Below are positions 13,441 to 25,568 of a stretch of 64,000 nt of DNA, piece after piece; the first letter of the stretch is position 1; each line of letters opens with the position of its first letter. The stretch is from Phoronis australis (lineage: Eukaryota; Phoronida; Phoronidae), in NCBI GenBank assembly GCA_002633005.1, contig NMRA01000095.1, positions 774,538 through 838,537 on the forward strand, in the 5' to 3' direction. The notes under the pieces were generated by a model. It ran no database searches. It had not been told where the DNA came from and worked only from the letters and a program-made list of their open reading frames with translations. Both the position numbers and the translations under genes were made by a program.

Positions 13441-13980
13441 GGGGAACACCGTGGTTCGAATAGTTCAACTAGCAGAGTATAGCCTTGTAACTTCTGACAT
13501 CTCAGCGCTAGTTACTCAGGATTCATGGAGAAACCATGTTTTTCTCCATATTGACCCACCACCCATGTGGCTATTATCACAGCTTCCACGGGTTGTTGCA
13601 GGTTGCAATGTAGATATTATGTGCAGAGCACACCGAAAGTAGTTAGAGAAAATATTGTTTGCCCACAATGACAATTGTTAGCATTGAAAGCGGTATTAGC
13701 CGTCATTTCGGGGAAACATCATTTTGTCCTTTTTGGCATGTACTGTATGTATTTAGAGAGTTGTCCAATAACAGGCTGACAATCATTTTGAAATGGAATT
13801 GTTATGAGGCAAAAAAGCATAGCAAGTTCTGCTCTGTATTTTAGTTGCCTGCTTTTCAACAATAATCCGCCCGAGTGAAAAAATGATGCGGAATTGTAAT
13901 ATACTCATCTCTCGGCATATCGTGGCACACCTTGCTTACACCTTTGTTCATTTAACTTTGTGCAGTTTTAAAAGACACGT

Positions 13981-14263
13981 GGGGTCCGTTTCATGAAAGT
14001 GACTTAAGACGTAAGACAGAAATTTAGTCTGACACTCCCACTTAACTGTTATTTGAAAAAGGTAAACCCAAGGAAGTACGAGCGCATCGGGGTCCAAAAA
14101 TAATTTCTAGATATTACCTCAGTAACTTATAGTATGTGTTTAGTCTCAGATACTCTGTAGTTTTGATCAATTGAGATTTAATTGTTTTTCAGAATTAGTT
14201 ATGTGGAGTGTAAGACTAAAGTTCTGTCTTCAGTCTCGAGTCACTTTTCATAACACAGACCCC
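13981..14263. mobile_element. MITE-like element, family A, copy 2
   Basis: It starts GGGGTCCGTTTCATGAAAGT and ends with the imperfect inverse CACTTTTCATAACACAGACC then CC. Inner segments TTTAGTCTGACACTCCCAC and GTGGAGTGTAAGACTAAAG are a second inverted pair. The same layout occurs at 8533-8803. No target duplication was clear. Confidence 0.7.
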
Positions 14264-14798
14264 AGACCTGGACTGAAATCGATGCTGGTAGAGTTTTTTG
14301 TAGTCAGTGAGAGCAGGTCTCAAAATGAGTGTTATGTCCCACACGTCTTCCCCAAAACGGCCAGTGTAAAATGAAAGCAAGGTTTTGGGACAGAGAAGAT
14401 GTCTTTATTTCCATGTATTTACAAATGATGGTCAGCAGAAGTTCTTGTGATCTTAACCTTTTGAGCAAGATTGACTCCTGTGAAAAACCTAGATTGAGTC
14501 ATAGTTTCTTGTTTTCCTCAAGTATGTTTTTATTTGTGAAAATGCTAAATATGCCGTGGGTCCGATTTAAAAAATCTTACTTGGAACTGCATCATTATGG
14601 TTAAAGAGGCTCTCGTATATTTGCTGTCAAGAATGTAAAAAATTGCGTTGTGCTTACAACTGACCTGAGGTCGTCTGGTGTTGAACTCGGTGGAACCAGC
14701 TGCATGAATTATGTAAAAGAGAGAGAGAAACCATGAGAACACTGGTCAGTTTCAAACTTTTGTTCAGTGAATTGTTTCACATTGGCTGCGCGTGATTG

Positions 14799-14804
14799 AA
14801 TAAA
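14799..14804 (+). terminator. Candidate poly(A) signal for the palmitoyltransferase gene
   Basis: A canonical AATAAA lies about 1.36 kb after the stop codon at 13440. I did not establish the real cleavage site, so the assignment is positional only. Confidence 0.3.
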
Positions 14805-15825
14805 CCCATTGTGCCAGGTCAACTGACTGAGACACCTGATTGGCTTAAAAACCTGAAGTCGTTGTCGGAAACTATTCAAATTTATTACCCAGCTGACCCG
14901 ACAAAATGGGCAAATTCAACTCATACATCATAGTTGTCAACTTTTCAAGAATTTAAATCTTGCTTATGTGTGATGTATAATATTCATGTGAAGCGAGCTG
15001 TGTGTATTAAACATTTGTTTTTGGACATTATGGTTTTGAGATATTTTGTTCACTGGGTAGTCACAGGAAAGCCACTTGACTTTACGTAATCAAATCCTGC
15101 AGTAAATGTGTATTATGTCATAAAGTTTGTTGATCAGTGGACTATTCTCTTGCAAGTGGTGCCTTGTTCTTGTTTTCACAAACATATATTTGAACATCAG
15201 TTCTGTTTTCAATGTGACTCTTGATGTTCTTGTTGAAATGTTACCATTGTAGTAGGAAACCAGAGTTTGAGCGTTGTGATTTTGGCTCTGTCTGTGATTA
15301 TTTTAATCTGTTTTATGTTGTTCGTTACGGGCATTTGGGCAATAGTTGATTTACTTTTCATTTTCCTCTTTGTACTGGTTTTCTTTAGTCGTGTATTTTC
15401 ATATGAACGAAGAAGCTTTGTAAGTTCAGGACTTTTGCGAGCCCGCATATCGACCTTGCATTATCCACACACTCTGAGTACCACTGATGAGTCATTTTTG
15501 CCCCTAACAATGTATAACATTATGGTGTAGAAGCTGTAGTGTTTCATATTTAATTTTTGCATAATTTCGTTTAGTGGGTGTTGAAAAGCATCACTTCAGG
15601 TACTTAATACACAAGAGCACAAGAGAGTGATGTTTTCTAACTTGTCATTTTCTATTGTGGGTTAACAAGTGCATTTTCACTTTATCGAAACATTGTACAT
15701 TGTCATTAGTTTTTAATTTATTAAGAACCTCCTGGTTCACATTGTGATGTGCTATTAACTCATCAATGGAGGGCAAAGGAAGGTTGTTGTTAATTCATGT
15801 ACTGTTTTCAAAGTGGCACGTATCA

Positions 15826-15965
15826 GCCTCCCGTTCAGTAATGCTAGGACCTCGCTAAAAAGCAAGACTTCGCGAGATTACGTGAGATATTGTCGCGTAT
15901 TTTAAATGAAAACCCGTGACTTTGGCTAGATTTTAGCTAGGTCCTAGCGTTACTGAATGCACGCC
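15826..15965. mobile_element. 140-bp MITE, family B, copy 1
   Basis: It begins GCCTCCCGTTCAGTAATGCT then AGGACCTCGC, and ends AGGTCCTAGCGTTACTGAAT then GCACGCC. The ends form a terminal inverted repeat of about 21 bp. A clearly homologous copy is at 60415-60569, 44 kb away in an intron of the receptor gene. It is non-coding. Confidence 0.85.
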
Positions 15966-16938
15966 AGTTTTGCTTCTTACATTTAGGCTCAAAATTTTGT
16001 GCTGGGTTAGCATGGTTTTTCAGGTCTAAGAAAACCATGCAAACATGTAGAAGTTTCCTTGACTCATAAAGCCTGTCGTAACCCCTATGAGAATTCTCAA
16101 GGGTCTGAAAATTATTGCATTCTGTTGTTCATGTCACCATGGTAACATTGGCTATGCCTAATTATGCAATAGTCAGTTGTGCATAACTCTAACTTAACAT
16201 TTAAATGTTACTATTGAACCATTTACAAATAAAACTCGTGCTTCTACAAATTCCTTTTTTAAAATTGATTGTGCCTCGTATATCTATGAGTTTTTAAAAT
16301 GTTATATTTGACATTTTATTGAACTTTGCCAAGAACCTATATTAATTTTTGTTGTTGTTATCAAACTTCGCATCCAGAATACGTATATCCTTTATTGACG
16401 GTTTTTTCCTTAACATGAAGTTTTACAGCCTTAAAGGCTTTACCAATATGAAGATTCATTGGAGCAACTTTTTTAGAATTTTTTGGCTGTGTTTCTTAAA
16501 AAAATATGCTCTCTTCAGCAATTGCTGTGGTATGTACTGCGTAACAAGATTCGGCTATAATCAACTAGACATAATTGATTTACCAAAAAAAATGATAAAC
16601 ATCGAGCCAGTATGAATGCAAAGCCAGCAAAGCGTGGAATGTTCTTTTGCCGACACTCAGCGCTCCTTTTGGAGTCCTCGTTAAACTTGACGACGTAAAC
16701 AAATATGGCGGAAAACCGCGGGAATTTATTGGTTTAAAGGTTCTGCAAAAAGCAAATATGCCGCTGGTTTGATTGATGTCTGGAGAAACCAGCCCTCTTT
16801 ATTTTCCCGTTGAAAATGTAACGCTAGAAGGTACTTTATGTTTTGTTGTTTATTTATTGATTTGATGAGTTATACGCTTGCGTGTGTGACCTGTTGACCG
16901 CTTAGACCGCACATCACAATAGTATACAACTAGTCAAA

Positions 16939-17023
16939 CCACAGGCACTCTCATCAGCCGTTCAACGTTACACTGCATAAAAATTATTATAGTGTCATGA
17001 TGACCGGCTGATAGTGCCTGTGG
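16939..17023. repeat. Short inverted repeat (hairpin)
   Basis: CCACAGGCACTCTCATCAGC at 16939 pairs with GGCTGATAGTGCCTGTGG ending at 17023, with about 45 bases between. It could be a small MITE or a structured locus. Only one copy was seen in the window. Confidence 0.7.
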
Positions 17024-19178
17024 TCCAAGCAAAACCAACTGATTTAACGGCCAGTGACTGATGGAATTGATATTGTTTAAAACAAATCTGAGACTCCATG
17101 TATCTGGAAAAGTGCTGATCAGTGCAGTGTTGATGTGTTAAGGTTATGTACTAACCTTATCAATATCTAGCCTATGTACTTAGTCAAATATCTGCAAAGC
17201 TATAGATTTTAGCTCAGGAAAATATATACTTTTGAAAATACAAGGCCTGTGGAATTTGATTTTTGACTTTGGCAATCTGCCATTAATCAGTGTGTCGCAC
17301 GACCATGCATGTATTCACCTTTAGTGAAAAAGAAAGGTACATTCATTACAATACAACGGTATCTATTACATGACTAAATTTCAGTTTTCTAAATTATTGT
17401 GTTTTCGTTGATGCAACTTTTGATTTTTTTGTAAAAGTCTTAAAAGTCGCATTGGTAGCCCTCGTGCAAAAGTGCAATTACATTGTAAAAACAATTCCTA
17501 AAACCCATTTACACTAAGCATCTGAAGGTTTCGCGTGAATCTGATCAGCCAGCCTGAGATATGTTATGAAGTCAGACACACTTGGACATTTTTCTAGGGT
17601 CATTTAAAATACGCTAAGTCCATATAATTTTACTGATTTGGCTCTCACACTTAACGTGATTTCAGTTATCTGACTAAGAAAAAGAAGATAAATAAATAAC
17701 GACCAGACATAACAGATGTCTATCTTTAAATCTCCCTTTTCTTTGTTATGTCATTTTTGACCAGTAACAGGACTAATATCTCTTTAGTATTTGTAAAAAA
17801 GGAAACAATACATGAGGATCTTTGAGGTGTAGGAGATGTAGTTCAGGGCGAGTTCAGGATTATTCGCTGGCCTCAGATGGTACTCATAGTCCAGACCAAC
17901 GAGGCCTACATCATTTTTGGAGAGGCGAATTTCTGTTAACCACCAGTCCTTTGAGACTGAGTTTTCATCCATTGACTTGGTGATGGGTGATGTGGGAAAA
18001 CTTCACAGTTCATGAAGTGTTATTTGCCTCTGTATTGGAATTCTTAATTAAAGGAGTGCATATTAAAGAATTTTGTAGCAAGTGTTGCGACAAATTGGAA
18101 AAGATATGGTGCTGTACGACTGTGGCAATGTAAAGCACCATCATAATGTTTCACATCAAACTCAAAAGTTATTTTTTGTTAAAAAAAAAAACAGAACACA
18201 ATTTGGAAAGCAGTCTTTTCCAGGATATTTTGTGAATATTTTTTAACTCAAGTTTCACCAGTCTCTTCCACCTCGCTTTTGGAATGGTTCTACATTTCTA
18301 TAGGACTCTGCATGGATACTACTCAGCCCCAGCGAAGTGGTGTGTAAACACATCAAAAGAACTGTAGGCTACAGTTCCTCGTGAACCAAGACTAGTCATT
18401 ATCAATTAATTGAAATTACAATAACTTTAAACAGTATCCGAATGACTGATTTGGTGACTTCAATCTCTGTTCTGGCTGAAACCATTTCACGGCTTTCTTT
18501 GCAGAAGTTTTTTTAAAACTCGTAATTTGATCTTGAAAACTGCCATGCATTGTGCGCCTGGTATGTTGTTTTTGTGCATAATGTTTAAACTACTTAATAA
18601 ACTCAATTATTATAATTTTCTTAATTTTTGGTGATTTTGATTCTAACTTACATTGGCCTCACGTCAACCACGTCCAAAACTGATGGTTATAATCATTTTC
18701 ATTTATTTTTTGTTATTTTTTAAATATTTTAAAATTTTTTAATAAATTATATGAAAATCAAAATTAAAAGAGAATTGAAAGTAATTAATGAATATGTAAT
18801 GTTGTACATAAATTAAAACAAATAACAAATGAAAGAAATTCATTTTGAAATTAAATTAGTTCAAAAAATAAAAAAAAACAATGAGTAAAATCTCCATGCA
18901 GTGATGGCCACCATAAATGAGCTGCTACTACAGAAAATCTTGTCATCAAAGTTTCAAGAAAGAACACAAAAAAGGTATTAATTCTGCCTTTCAAGTTTGA
19001 GTACAATTCAAACACCATTCTGTAGTTTACTAGGCTTGTGGACGTCTAATTTTTTGTTGCAACAAACATGTCCTATTTATGACTTAAATAAAATCTTGAG
19101 TCATTCAAAAATTTTATGGTTGTTCATGCGAGACAAAACAAACTAATTATTTTTACTTTACTCTTTATGAATTTCTAG

Positions 19179-20042
19179 ATTTATTTGATTGGTCCAATAA
19201 CAATTCCCAATGTAAGACTACAACTGTCTCGGTGAGGGCATTACGACGGCAAAGTAGCCAAACAGGAAGTGTTGCCGAGGTCAATGAGGTCAAAGTTGCA
19301 CTGTTTCGCTATGGTGAAAAGGTGTTTGCAATAAACGAAAGGTGCCCCCATGCTGGTAGGTTATGGTTTTCAATCTTAAATTTGTCAATTTTTAGGATTT
19401 ACCTAAAGTATTATACTCTGACGTTACCGAGTTCTTACATGTGTTTTGGAAGCATGTAGAAAATAATATTGACTTACTTTGTGTCAGTTTACCACTGCCA
19501 ACTGTGTTCATGAGAACATGTTTGTTTTTGTAAAATTAAACAAAATTTTGTTTAGGAAGAGTACATTCATTGCAAAACAATGATAACTTCCCCAAATTTC
19601 TTTCCATATTAATTATTCAAAAATGCAGTTACAGTTTTCCAAATAACTACTTTTAATTCATTATTAGCGGCCACTTTTTAGGTTATTTTTAACACATGAT
19701 ACCTTTAAATGCAACTTGTGGTACCGTAATATATGTCTTATCGTGAAACGGGTGGATTTGCTTTAATTTTGCTATTTTAAGAGCAGGTATTAATTTGTGA
19801 CATTTTCAGGTGGACCTTTGCATGTCGGAGATATCGAAGTATTGCCGGATCGTAATATGATTTGTGTTCGTTGCCCTTGGCACAGCTGGAAATTTGACCT
19901 TGAGACAGGCAATGCTGTATATCCCCCTGGACGGGATATAAAGGCGTCGGTTTATCCAGTGAAAGTCAGTGAGAATGGTACAATTCACGTGGGATTTTCT
20001 GAGTTCGCACAAAATTGTTTTAACGGTAATATTGACTTTTAG
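19179..20042 (+). CDS. RFESD: Rieske [2Fe-2S] domain protein, RFESD-like, first exon missing
   Basis: Two exons are supported: 19179-19355 and 19810-20042, joined by a normal GT-AG intron that completes a Gly codon. The protein carries both halves of a Rieske centre: ERCPHAGGPLH (a C-x-H pair) and VRCPWHSWKFD (a C-x2-H pair), spaced as in ferredoxin-type Rieske domains. That predicts a soluble 2Fe-2S protein used in electron transfer; the true partner of RFESD proteins is not known to me. The upstream exon edge rests on an acceptor at 19176-19178. No ATG is in frame within the exon, so an upstream start exon must exist and was not found. After the Rieske domain the protein ends within about 30 residues. 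The ring-hydroxylase family is less likely because no catalytic domain follows. Confidence 0.85.
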
Positions 20043-22742
20043 CTGAACAGCTAAATATTCATAATGCCAAAATAGACAAGTATTTATGCTGCTTACGCAC
20101 ACAGTAGTTTTCAAGAAAAGTCGACGCTATTTCTTCTTGTCGAAGATCGTTGAAGCTTTTGTTATAAAACTTCCTGACAGATTTTCAAGTGATGTAGATG
20201 TACTTTTCATCTGATTTCGTTTTGGGTTTTCACAACTGCGATGAAGTCAAATAATTGAATTTCGACAGAATTCAACATTTTTATTTGAAAACTAATTGCA
20301 CAACTACATCTCTGCACAGGACAGTGTAAAATATTGTGAAGACTTATTTGCATACCTAGTATTGTCAGAGACTCTTGAAAAGTGAAAAACATGCCAAGTA
20401 TTTGTGTCTGAATTTATGAGATTTGTTAATACCCTAAAGAGTGAATACGACCAAAGAGCTGAGCACAATTTTTTTCTACCAGTAGGCAGCATTGCATTTT
20501 GCATTTTTAGAAACAAATGAGTTGATGACACCTGAAGTGATAAAATGGTGTTTAGTTTGTTTATTTTTATGTTGGGATATGATATGTGCAGTACAGGCCA
20601 AAAGTATTCTGACAAAATGAGCTGGAACTTTCCTTCAAGACAGCTGGGTGGAAGCTGAATTCATTGTTAGAGTTAGTCTTCCCTCATGACCAAGAATGAA
20701 ATAGTATTAACAGAAAATTTAACAAGGTAACTAATTTGTTCTGTGATTAGAATTTTGCTGTCATTACCAGTAATTTTTGCTGTCAACAGAAGTAGCTGTC
20801 ATGGCGGTTAAACATTATTTTGCCTGATTACTTTTGTCGTGCAATCTATGGTTTTCAACAGTATGTATTCTTTTGTTGTGATTTTGCATTTTTGGAAGAA
20901 ATAAGATAAATTAGCCCTTCTATAGCTTTCCACAGTTACACTATGTGTGGAGTAGGACTTGTGGGCTTTACTTATGGCATGTTTTGGCACGGATCCTTGT
21001 TTTTTTCTTGAAGTTGGACTTCGCGAAACAAGTTCTGCTTAACCTTTTAAAAAAGTTCTAGTTCATTTGATTTTAGTGAACCACTTCTTTATTTATGTAT
21101 GCTTATTTTTTAACTATGTATTTTGTTTTATATATTGTTTCTACTTGTTGTGAACTTAGATATCTGCTATCTAATAGAAATATACTATTCTTATTATTGT
21201 GTATTATTAGGATACCAAACCTGGTTTTGACATTTTGACAGATATTAGACACGACTTTGACATCCTGCTGTCTGAAACAAAATAATGCTCTGTAACCCAA
21301 AAATTGAAAGTTTGTTATATAATCTGGGAAACAGGGCAGGGGTGACCTGCACTTTAGGTCAGTTACCTGGCAACTGTAAGGAAAGACCACCCAACAAGAA
21401 TCTGTGACACAGGGAGTATGCTTTCAGTTCAACCTTATTTTTATCACTCAAATGAGATGCATTAGCAGATGACAGTACGAGGATTGGTCAAAATCACCAA
21501 AACTGGGTTTAAAATCATTTCAAGTGTGATATGTTTTATTAAAAATTTATGTTCGATTTGAACTTGCTAGAGGTTTTGACTGCTTTTTGGTATTCTTTGA
21601 GAAATGGCCTTTGTTCAGTACGAGCTGAAATTTATGTGCTAATCCATGCAATGAAAATGTGGGTGCTTGTTGTGCATAGGGAGTAGAATGACTTGAACAT
21701 GTCAAACTTGAGTGTAACATTATTGAGCTCTATATTTGTCTGTGTCTGCACATTTCCTGCTGTTAAAATCTTGCCTTGAATCAGATTTGCCACTCTCTAA
21801 AGCTGAGCTTTAATTTGTGGTTGCTTGTGCTTTGGGCTAACCAGTCAAATTAGTGGCCATAATATTTTTTTAATAAACATTAAGAACATAAAAAAATATT
21901 ATGTTAATTATTTGTGACTCATGACGGCCAGCCTCCGAGAAAGCCTAGGCATTTTTTACATTGTTTACAGCAGAGGGTCATATGCATAAACATTATGCAG
22001 CTGGCTTTTGAAATCCCTTGACCTCAATATACATATTGTCGGGAAGAGATGATGATATTGCCTGATCCTAAGATTCTTATCTGAAGAAAGATTTAAAAAT
22101 AAGATTTCTTGAGTTTATAAGCAGGTATTGAACCTCATAACTTTCTGAGAGCCTGCCTGTAATATGTTAGGGTTTCTTGGTTTGCGTTGTGGATGACTAT
22201 GTTTGTAATTGTTTACAAAAACCAACGTTCTAAAACTTGCCTAAGGGAGTTAGTATGAACTGAGATTATATAGAACAAACTTGTTTTTTACTCCCCTTAT
22301 GTCTGGATTACTGTAATGGCTTGATGGACTTCCACTTTGACTTGCTTGTGTGATGATGAGATGGGCGATTTTCAATAAATTATTAACTTAACATGCATTG
22401 TATGGTTTCTCCTGTTATATTGGGTATTGCCATTAGTTAGTTTAGATGATGGTTAATTTACAAATATTAGAGATGGGTGTTATCATTCATTTAGGTGTAC
22501 TGCACTTTGTGAAGTCAGGGATACGCCATGGCATTCCTGAAATAGCACAGCCTCTCTCTCATTCTGAGTTATTTGCTCTCAATGCAACACATGTCAAGCA
22601 CTTCACCTGCTTCTTCACATGCAAATATACTAGTGACTATTTCATGTCCTAATTTAGCTAAATTTTGTAATTCATCGTTGGAATGGTGCAGCGGAACTTG
22701 TATCTGTTGTATTTTGGGTTGCAGTGTTAACAACACGGCATA

Positions 22743-22818
22743 GGGTAGTACCCACGCAGGGTAGTACTCATGCAGGGTAGTACCCACGCAGGGTAGTACC
22801 CATGCAGGGTAGTACCCG
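22743..22818. repeat. Minisatellite, about 18-bp unit, roughly four to five copies
   Basis: The unit GGGTAGTACCCACGCA is repeated with alternation between CACGCA and CATGCA. GGGTAGTACCC is itself nearly palindromic, so each unit can fold. Confidence 0.85.
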
Positions 22819-23438
22819 GCCCACGCGCTAGTTAATTGGATATCACTAAAATTTACTGTTGTCTGAAAGGAAATTCATAAGTAAAACCTTTTCATTTCGA
22901 AATACACAATTGTACTACCATGGAATTTAGAAGGTTGAAGGCGACTCCTAAAAGGAATGAAGATGACAGACCATAAAATTCTGAGGGAATATGATTGATA
23001 AATGTCGTCGCAGTTGTGAAACTGTAGGAAGTTCTGATGAAATCAGAATTCTCAAATTTGCTTCGTCTGTTTTATTTTGTCCAGTTAGTTAACGCTGCTA
23101 GACGACTTTCCTCTCGGGATCTTTCGTACATGTGCCGATAATAAATTAAAGGGAGATGAAAAGTTCCGTCATTTCTATGACCCGTGCGGTTCGAATGTAA
23201 CAGACTAGTCGGTTTTTACTTGACCGTTTTCTGCCTATCCACGATGTATCACTGATGATGTGTGACGTGTCGTGCGAAAGCAGGAGAAACGTGCGTACCA
23301 CCCATAACCTTTTTCAGATGATGTAAAACAATAATGTCAATTTGGATTCATTTTTTTTCAAAATTTTAAATAATTTATTGAAAGTTGAACACTTCAAAAT
23401 ACAAAATGATTGACAACCTGTAGCAGGACCAGGGGTCT

Positions 23439-23530
23439 TTTTCACGAACACTCGGGCACACAATCGCACAGTATCTCACTCATCATTCACACACTCACTC
23501 GGGCACACAAAAGCACAGTATCTCACTCAT
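23439..23530. repeat. Two-unit tandem duplication, about 45 bp each
   Basis: CACTCGGGCACACAATCGCA then CAGTATCTCACTCATCA is followed closely by a near-identical second unit with AAAGCA in place of ATCGCA. Confidence 0.8.
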
Positions 23531-23864
23531 CAGTTCAGAAATACTAAAATTTCCAAACTGTCTCAACTGTCTCGTTTCAACTCTTAAATTGTTTACAGCA
23601 TAGTTATAATGTAGTATTCTACACTTAGAGAAATACTAATGCAAACCCTACTTTAAACCAAGTTTTTTATAAGGCGCTTTTCCCCTGACCTTCAACTCTC
23701 CGAGGAGGACAAGGAATTCTATTTGATTTGTCATTTTCCTTTTTGGAAACAAAAAAGACAAGGCATTTAAAAATTCTTTCGAGTATTGATTATTTATACT
23801 TTCCGTTTTTGTAAGTTAAGACCAAACTTCATCGAAATCTTGATATCGAAAATCAGAAATAGAA

Positions 23865-24154
23865 CATGAGCGCACCCAGCCCAAAAATGTGGGAGGGGGC
23901 CTCGAATTTTTGAGAATGTGGATTTTTTACTAGTTGTACTAGGAATACACGGGGTACATTCAGGGTTAGGAATTGTACATTCGCCGAATTTTGGTAGTTC
24001 TAGCTTTTTTGTTGGACTTTTGCCTCATTTCCTACTTTTTCCGAGTTTTTTCTCTGAGGCGGACCTTTTTGCCCAGTTCGCCAAATAGAGGAGGGGGTTC
24101 GAATGAGCTCATTCCAGCCCCTCGAGCCCCCACTCCCACCTGGGTGCGCGCACG
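23865..24154. mobile_element. MITE, family C, copy 1
   Basis: It starts CATGAGCGCACCCAG and ends CTGGGTGCGCGCACG, an imperfect terminal inverted repeat. An inner block from TTTTGCCTCATTTCCTACTT to GAGGCGGACCTTTTTGCCC is shared with the copy at 58109-58369. It is non-coding. Confidence 0.75.
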
Positions 24155-24786
24155 AGCGTTGCACTTAAGTTAAAAATAATAGATCATTTTGATACCTATA
24201 CTTAGTTATAATCAAAAACGGCTCTTGTACTTTGAACCTTATTATGACGCACTTGATGCCCAGGAGGTTTGGACTAGGCCTACTTACGTTGAAAATTGTG
24301 TAAATCGAGACAAATCCAATGTGGTAGGATCAAATATCAAAAATTGCAATTTGGTAATCGAGCTCACTCAAATGAAATTTGGAACCTCTGTAAGATCCTA
24401 ATTAAAACTAATGTCTATTCGGGTGTATTTTTTGACATTAATATGAAAAGTTGTTTATTCTCCATTCACAGCATGGCGGATACATGCATGCTGTGGATGG
24501 TGACTACAGGGTAAAGATACCACGAATGGGACTATGTGTCAAAATTGGCAGTTTTGAAAACAGTTTGGTATGTGTTGACCAACGTGGTTCGCTCGTTGAT
24601 TCTTGTTCAATGACGTGCAGTTCTTGGTTTGTTAGAAGCTGGAAAAACGTAATAATTTTATGAGGTTGCACAGACGGAGGAGTGAACCAAAATGCCATCG
24701 CCAGATTGTGAAACTACGCCAAGATAAATATTGTCCTTTACAAAATCCGAATGAAATTTGGTTATTTTTGAAAGTTGAGTTCAGGG

Positions 24787-24840
24787 AGTAGTGTATATTG
24801 CTTTGAATAGTGTATATTGCCTTGAGTAGTGTATATTGCA
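24787..24840. repeat. Minisatellite, about 18-20 bp unit, three copies
   Basis: AGTGTATATTGC recurs three times, separated by TTTGAAT and CTTGAGT, before ending in AGTTTTGG. Confidence 0.8.
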
Positions 24841-25568
24841 GTTTTGGAAAGCTTCACCACTGTGACACACCTGAGGTTCTAGGATATCAAAATTTACCTG
24901 TCAAGTTTAGGCCCTGACTGACTTCGTTCAAGTTTTCCTAAAAGTTTTGTTTCCTGTCACTGAAATGAATTCCATCCACGTGTTTACAGGAATAATGCAT
25001 GTTTTCTAACTAAGGGAACTATTTAGAAGGAATTTGGCGTTCTTCAATGCATTTAGCCTTCCGTGATGTGACTCCTCAGCGGTTTCAGGCCGTTTAGTTC
25101 GCGATATGAATTGCCGTGCACGTTTTACAGCATTGTTGTTTTGGTCAGGCTTCACAGTTCCCTTACTTCTTGTTCTCCGTCAATAATTGTTCAGTATCTA
25201 GAAAAAAAGTTTGTAGCGCTTATTCTCCGCTCTCTCTTCCTCTATTTCTTTTATTCTCTTTATGAAATACACACCAGACGCCTCGGCTAGAGTGCATGTC
25301 ACTGAACTGAAGTCCGCCCAGATATTCAAACGTTTTCCGAGATCTTGTGTTATTGACATGATATGCGAATTCTGACATCAATATATGATTTTAACAGAAA
25401 CAAAAACCAAAGAAGATTGTTTAGTTTATCCTGTTCTATTTTTGAACTTTGTTAAAATAACGAAACCTGTTACCGGACATTGAGATACATCATGAGTGGC
25501 ACTCAACAACATGAGAAGTTCACCGATTGAGGTCGCTCCCTTTAAATTTGCTATTACCTTCGCGCATC

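Larger units (their letters stand above)
13441..19178. other. Intergenic DNA between the palmitoyltransferase and Rieske genes
   Basis: No coding exon was supported. It should contain the 3' untranslated region of the palmitoyltransferase (a candidate AATAAA is at 14799-14804) and possibly the unlocated first exon of the Rieske gene. Repeats found within it are listed separately (13981-14263, 15826-15965, 16939-17023). The region from about 18700 to 18880 is very AT-rich and shows nothing else. Confidence 0.5.
20043..25568. other. Intergenic DNA between the Rieske and UFC1 genes
   Basis: No exon is supported. It holds the 3' end of the Rieske transcript (AATAAA at about 22374 is one candidate), two minisatellites, a two-unit tandem repeat and one MITE listed separately. 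Frames at 24189-24663 and 22446-22787 have no recognised motif. The last 100 bases or so before 25569 should be the UFC1 promoter and 5' leader. Confidence 0.5.

Noticed and set aside
15267-15530. Hydrophobic 87-codon frame as a membrane protein
   Set aside because: T-rich intergenic DNA gives hydrophobic codons by composition; no start context, family match or splice partner was found.
22743-22818. CRISPR-like array
   Set aside because: The units are tandem without spacers and the genome is eukaryotic; it is a minisatellite.
24189-24698. Several overlapping frames of 64-72 codons
   Set aside because: They overlap in different frames and strands, have no recognised motif, and lie beside a MITE.
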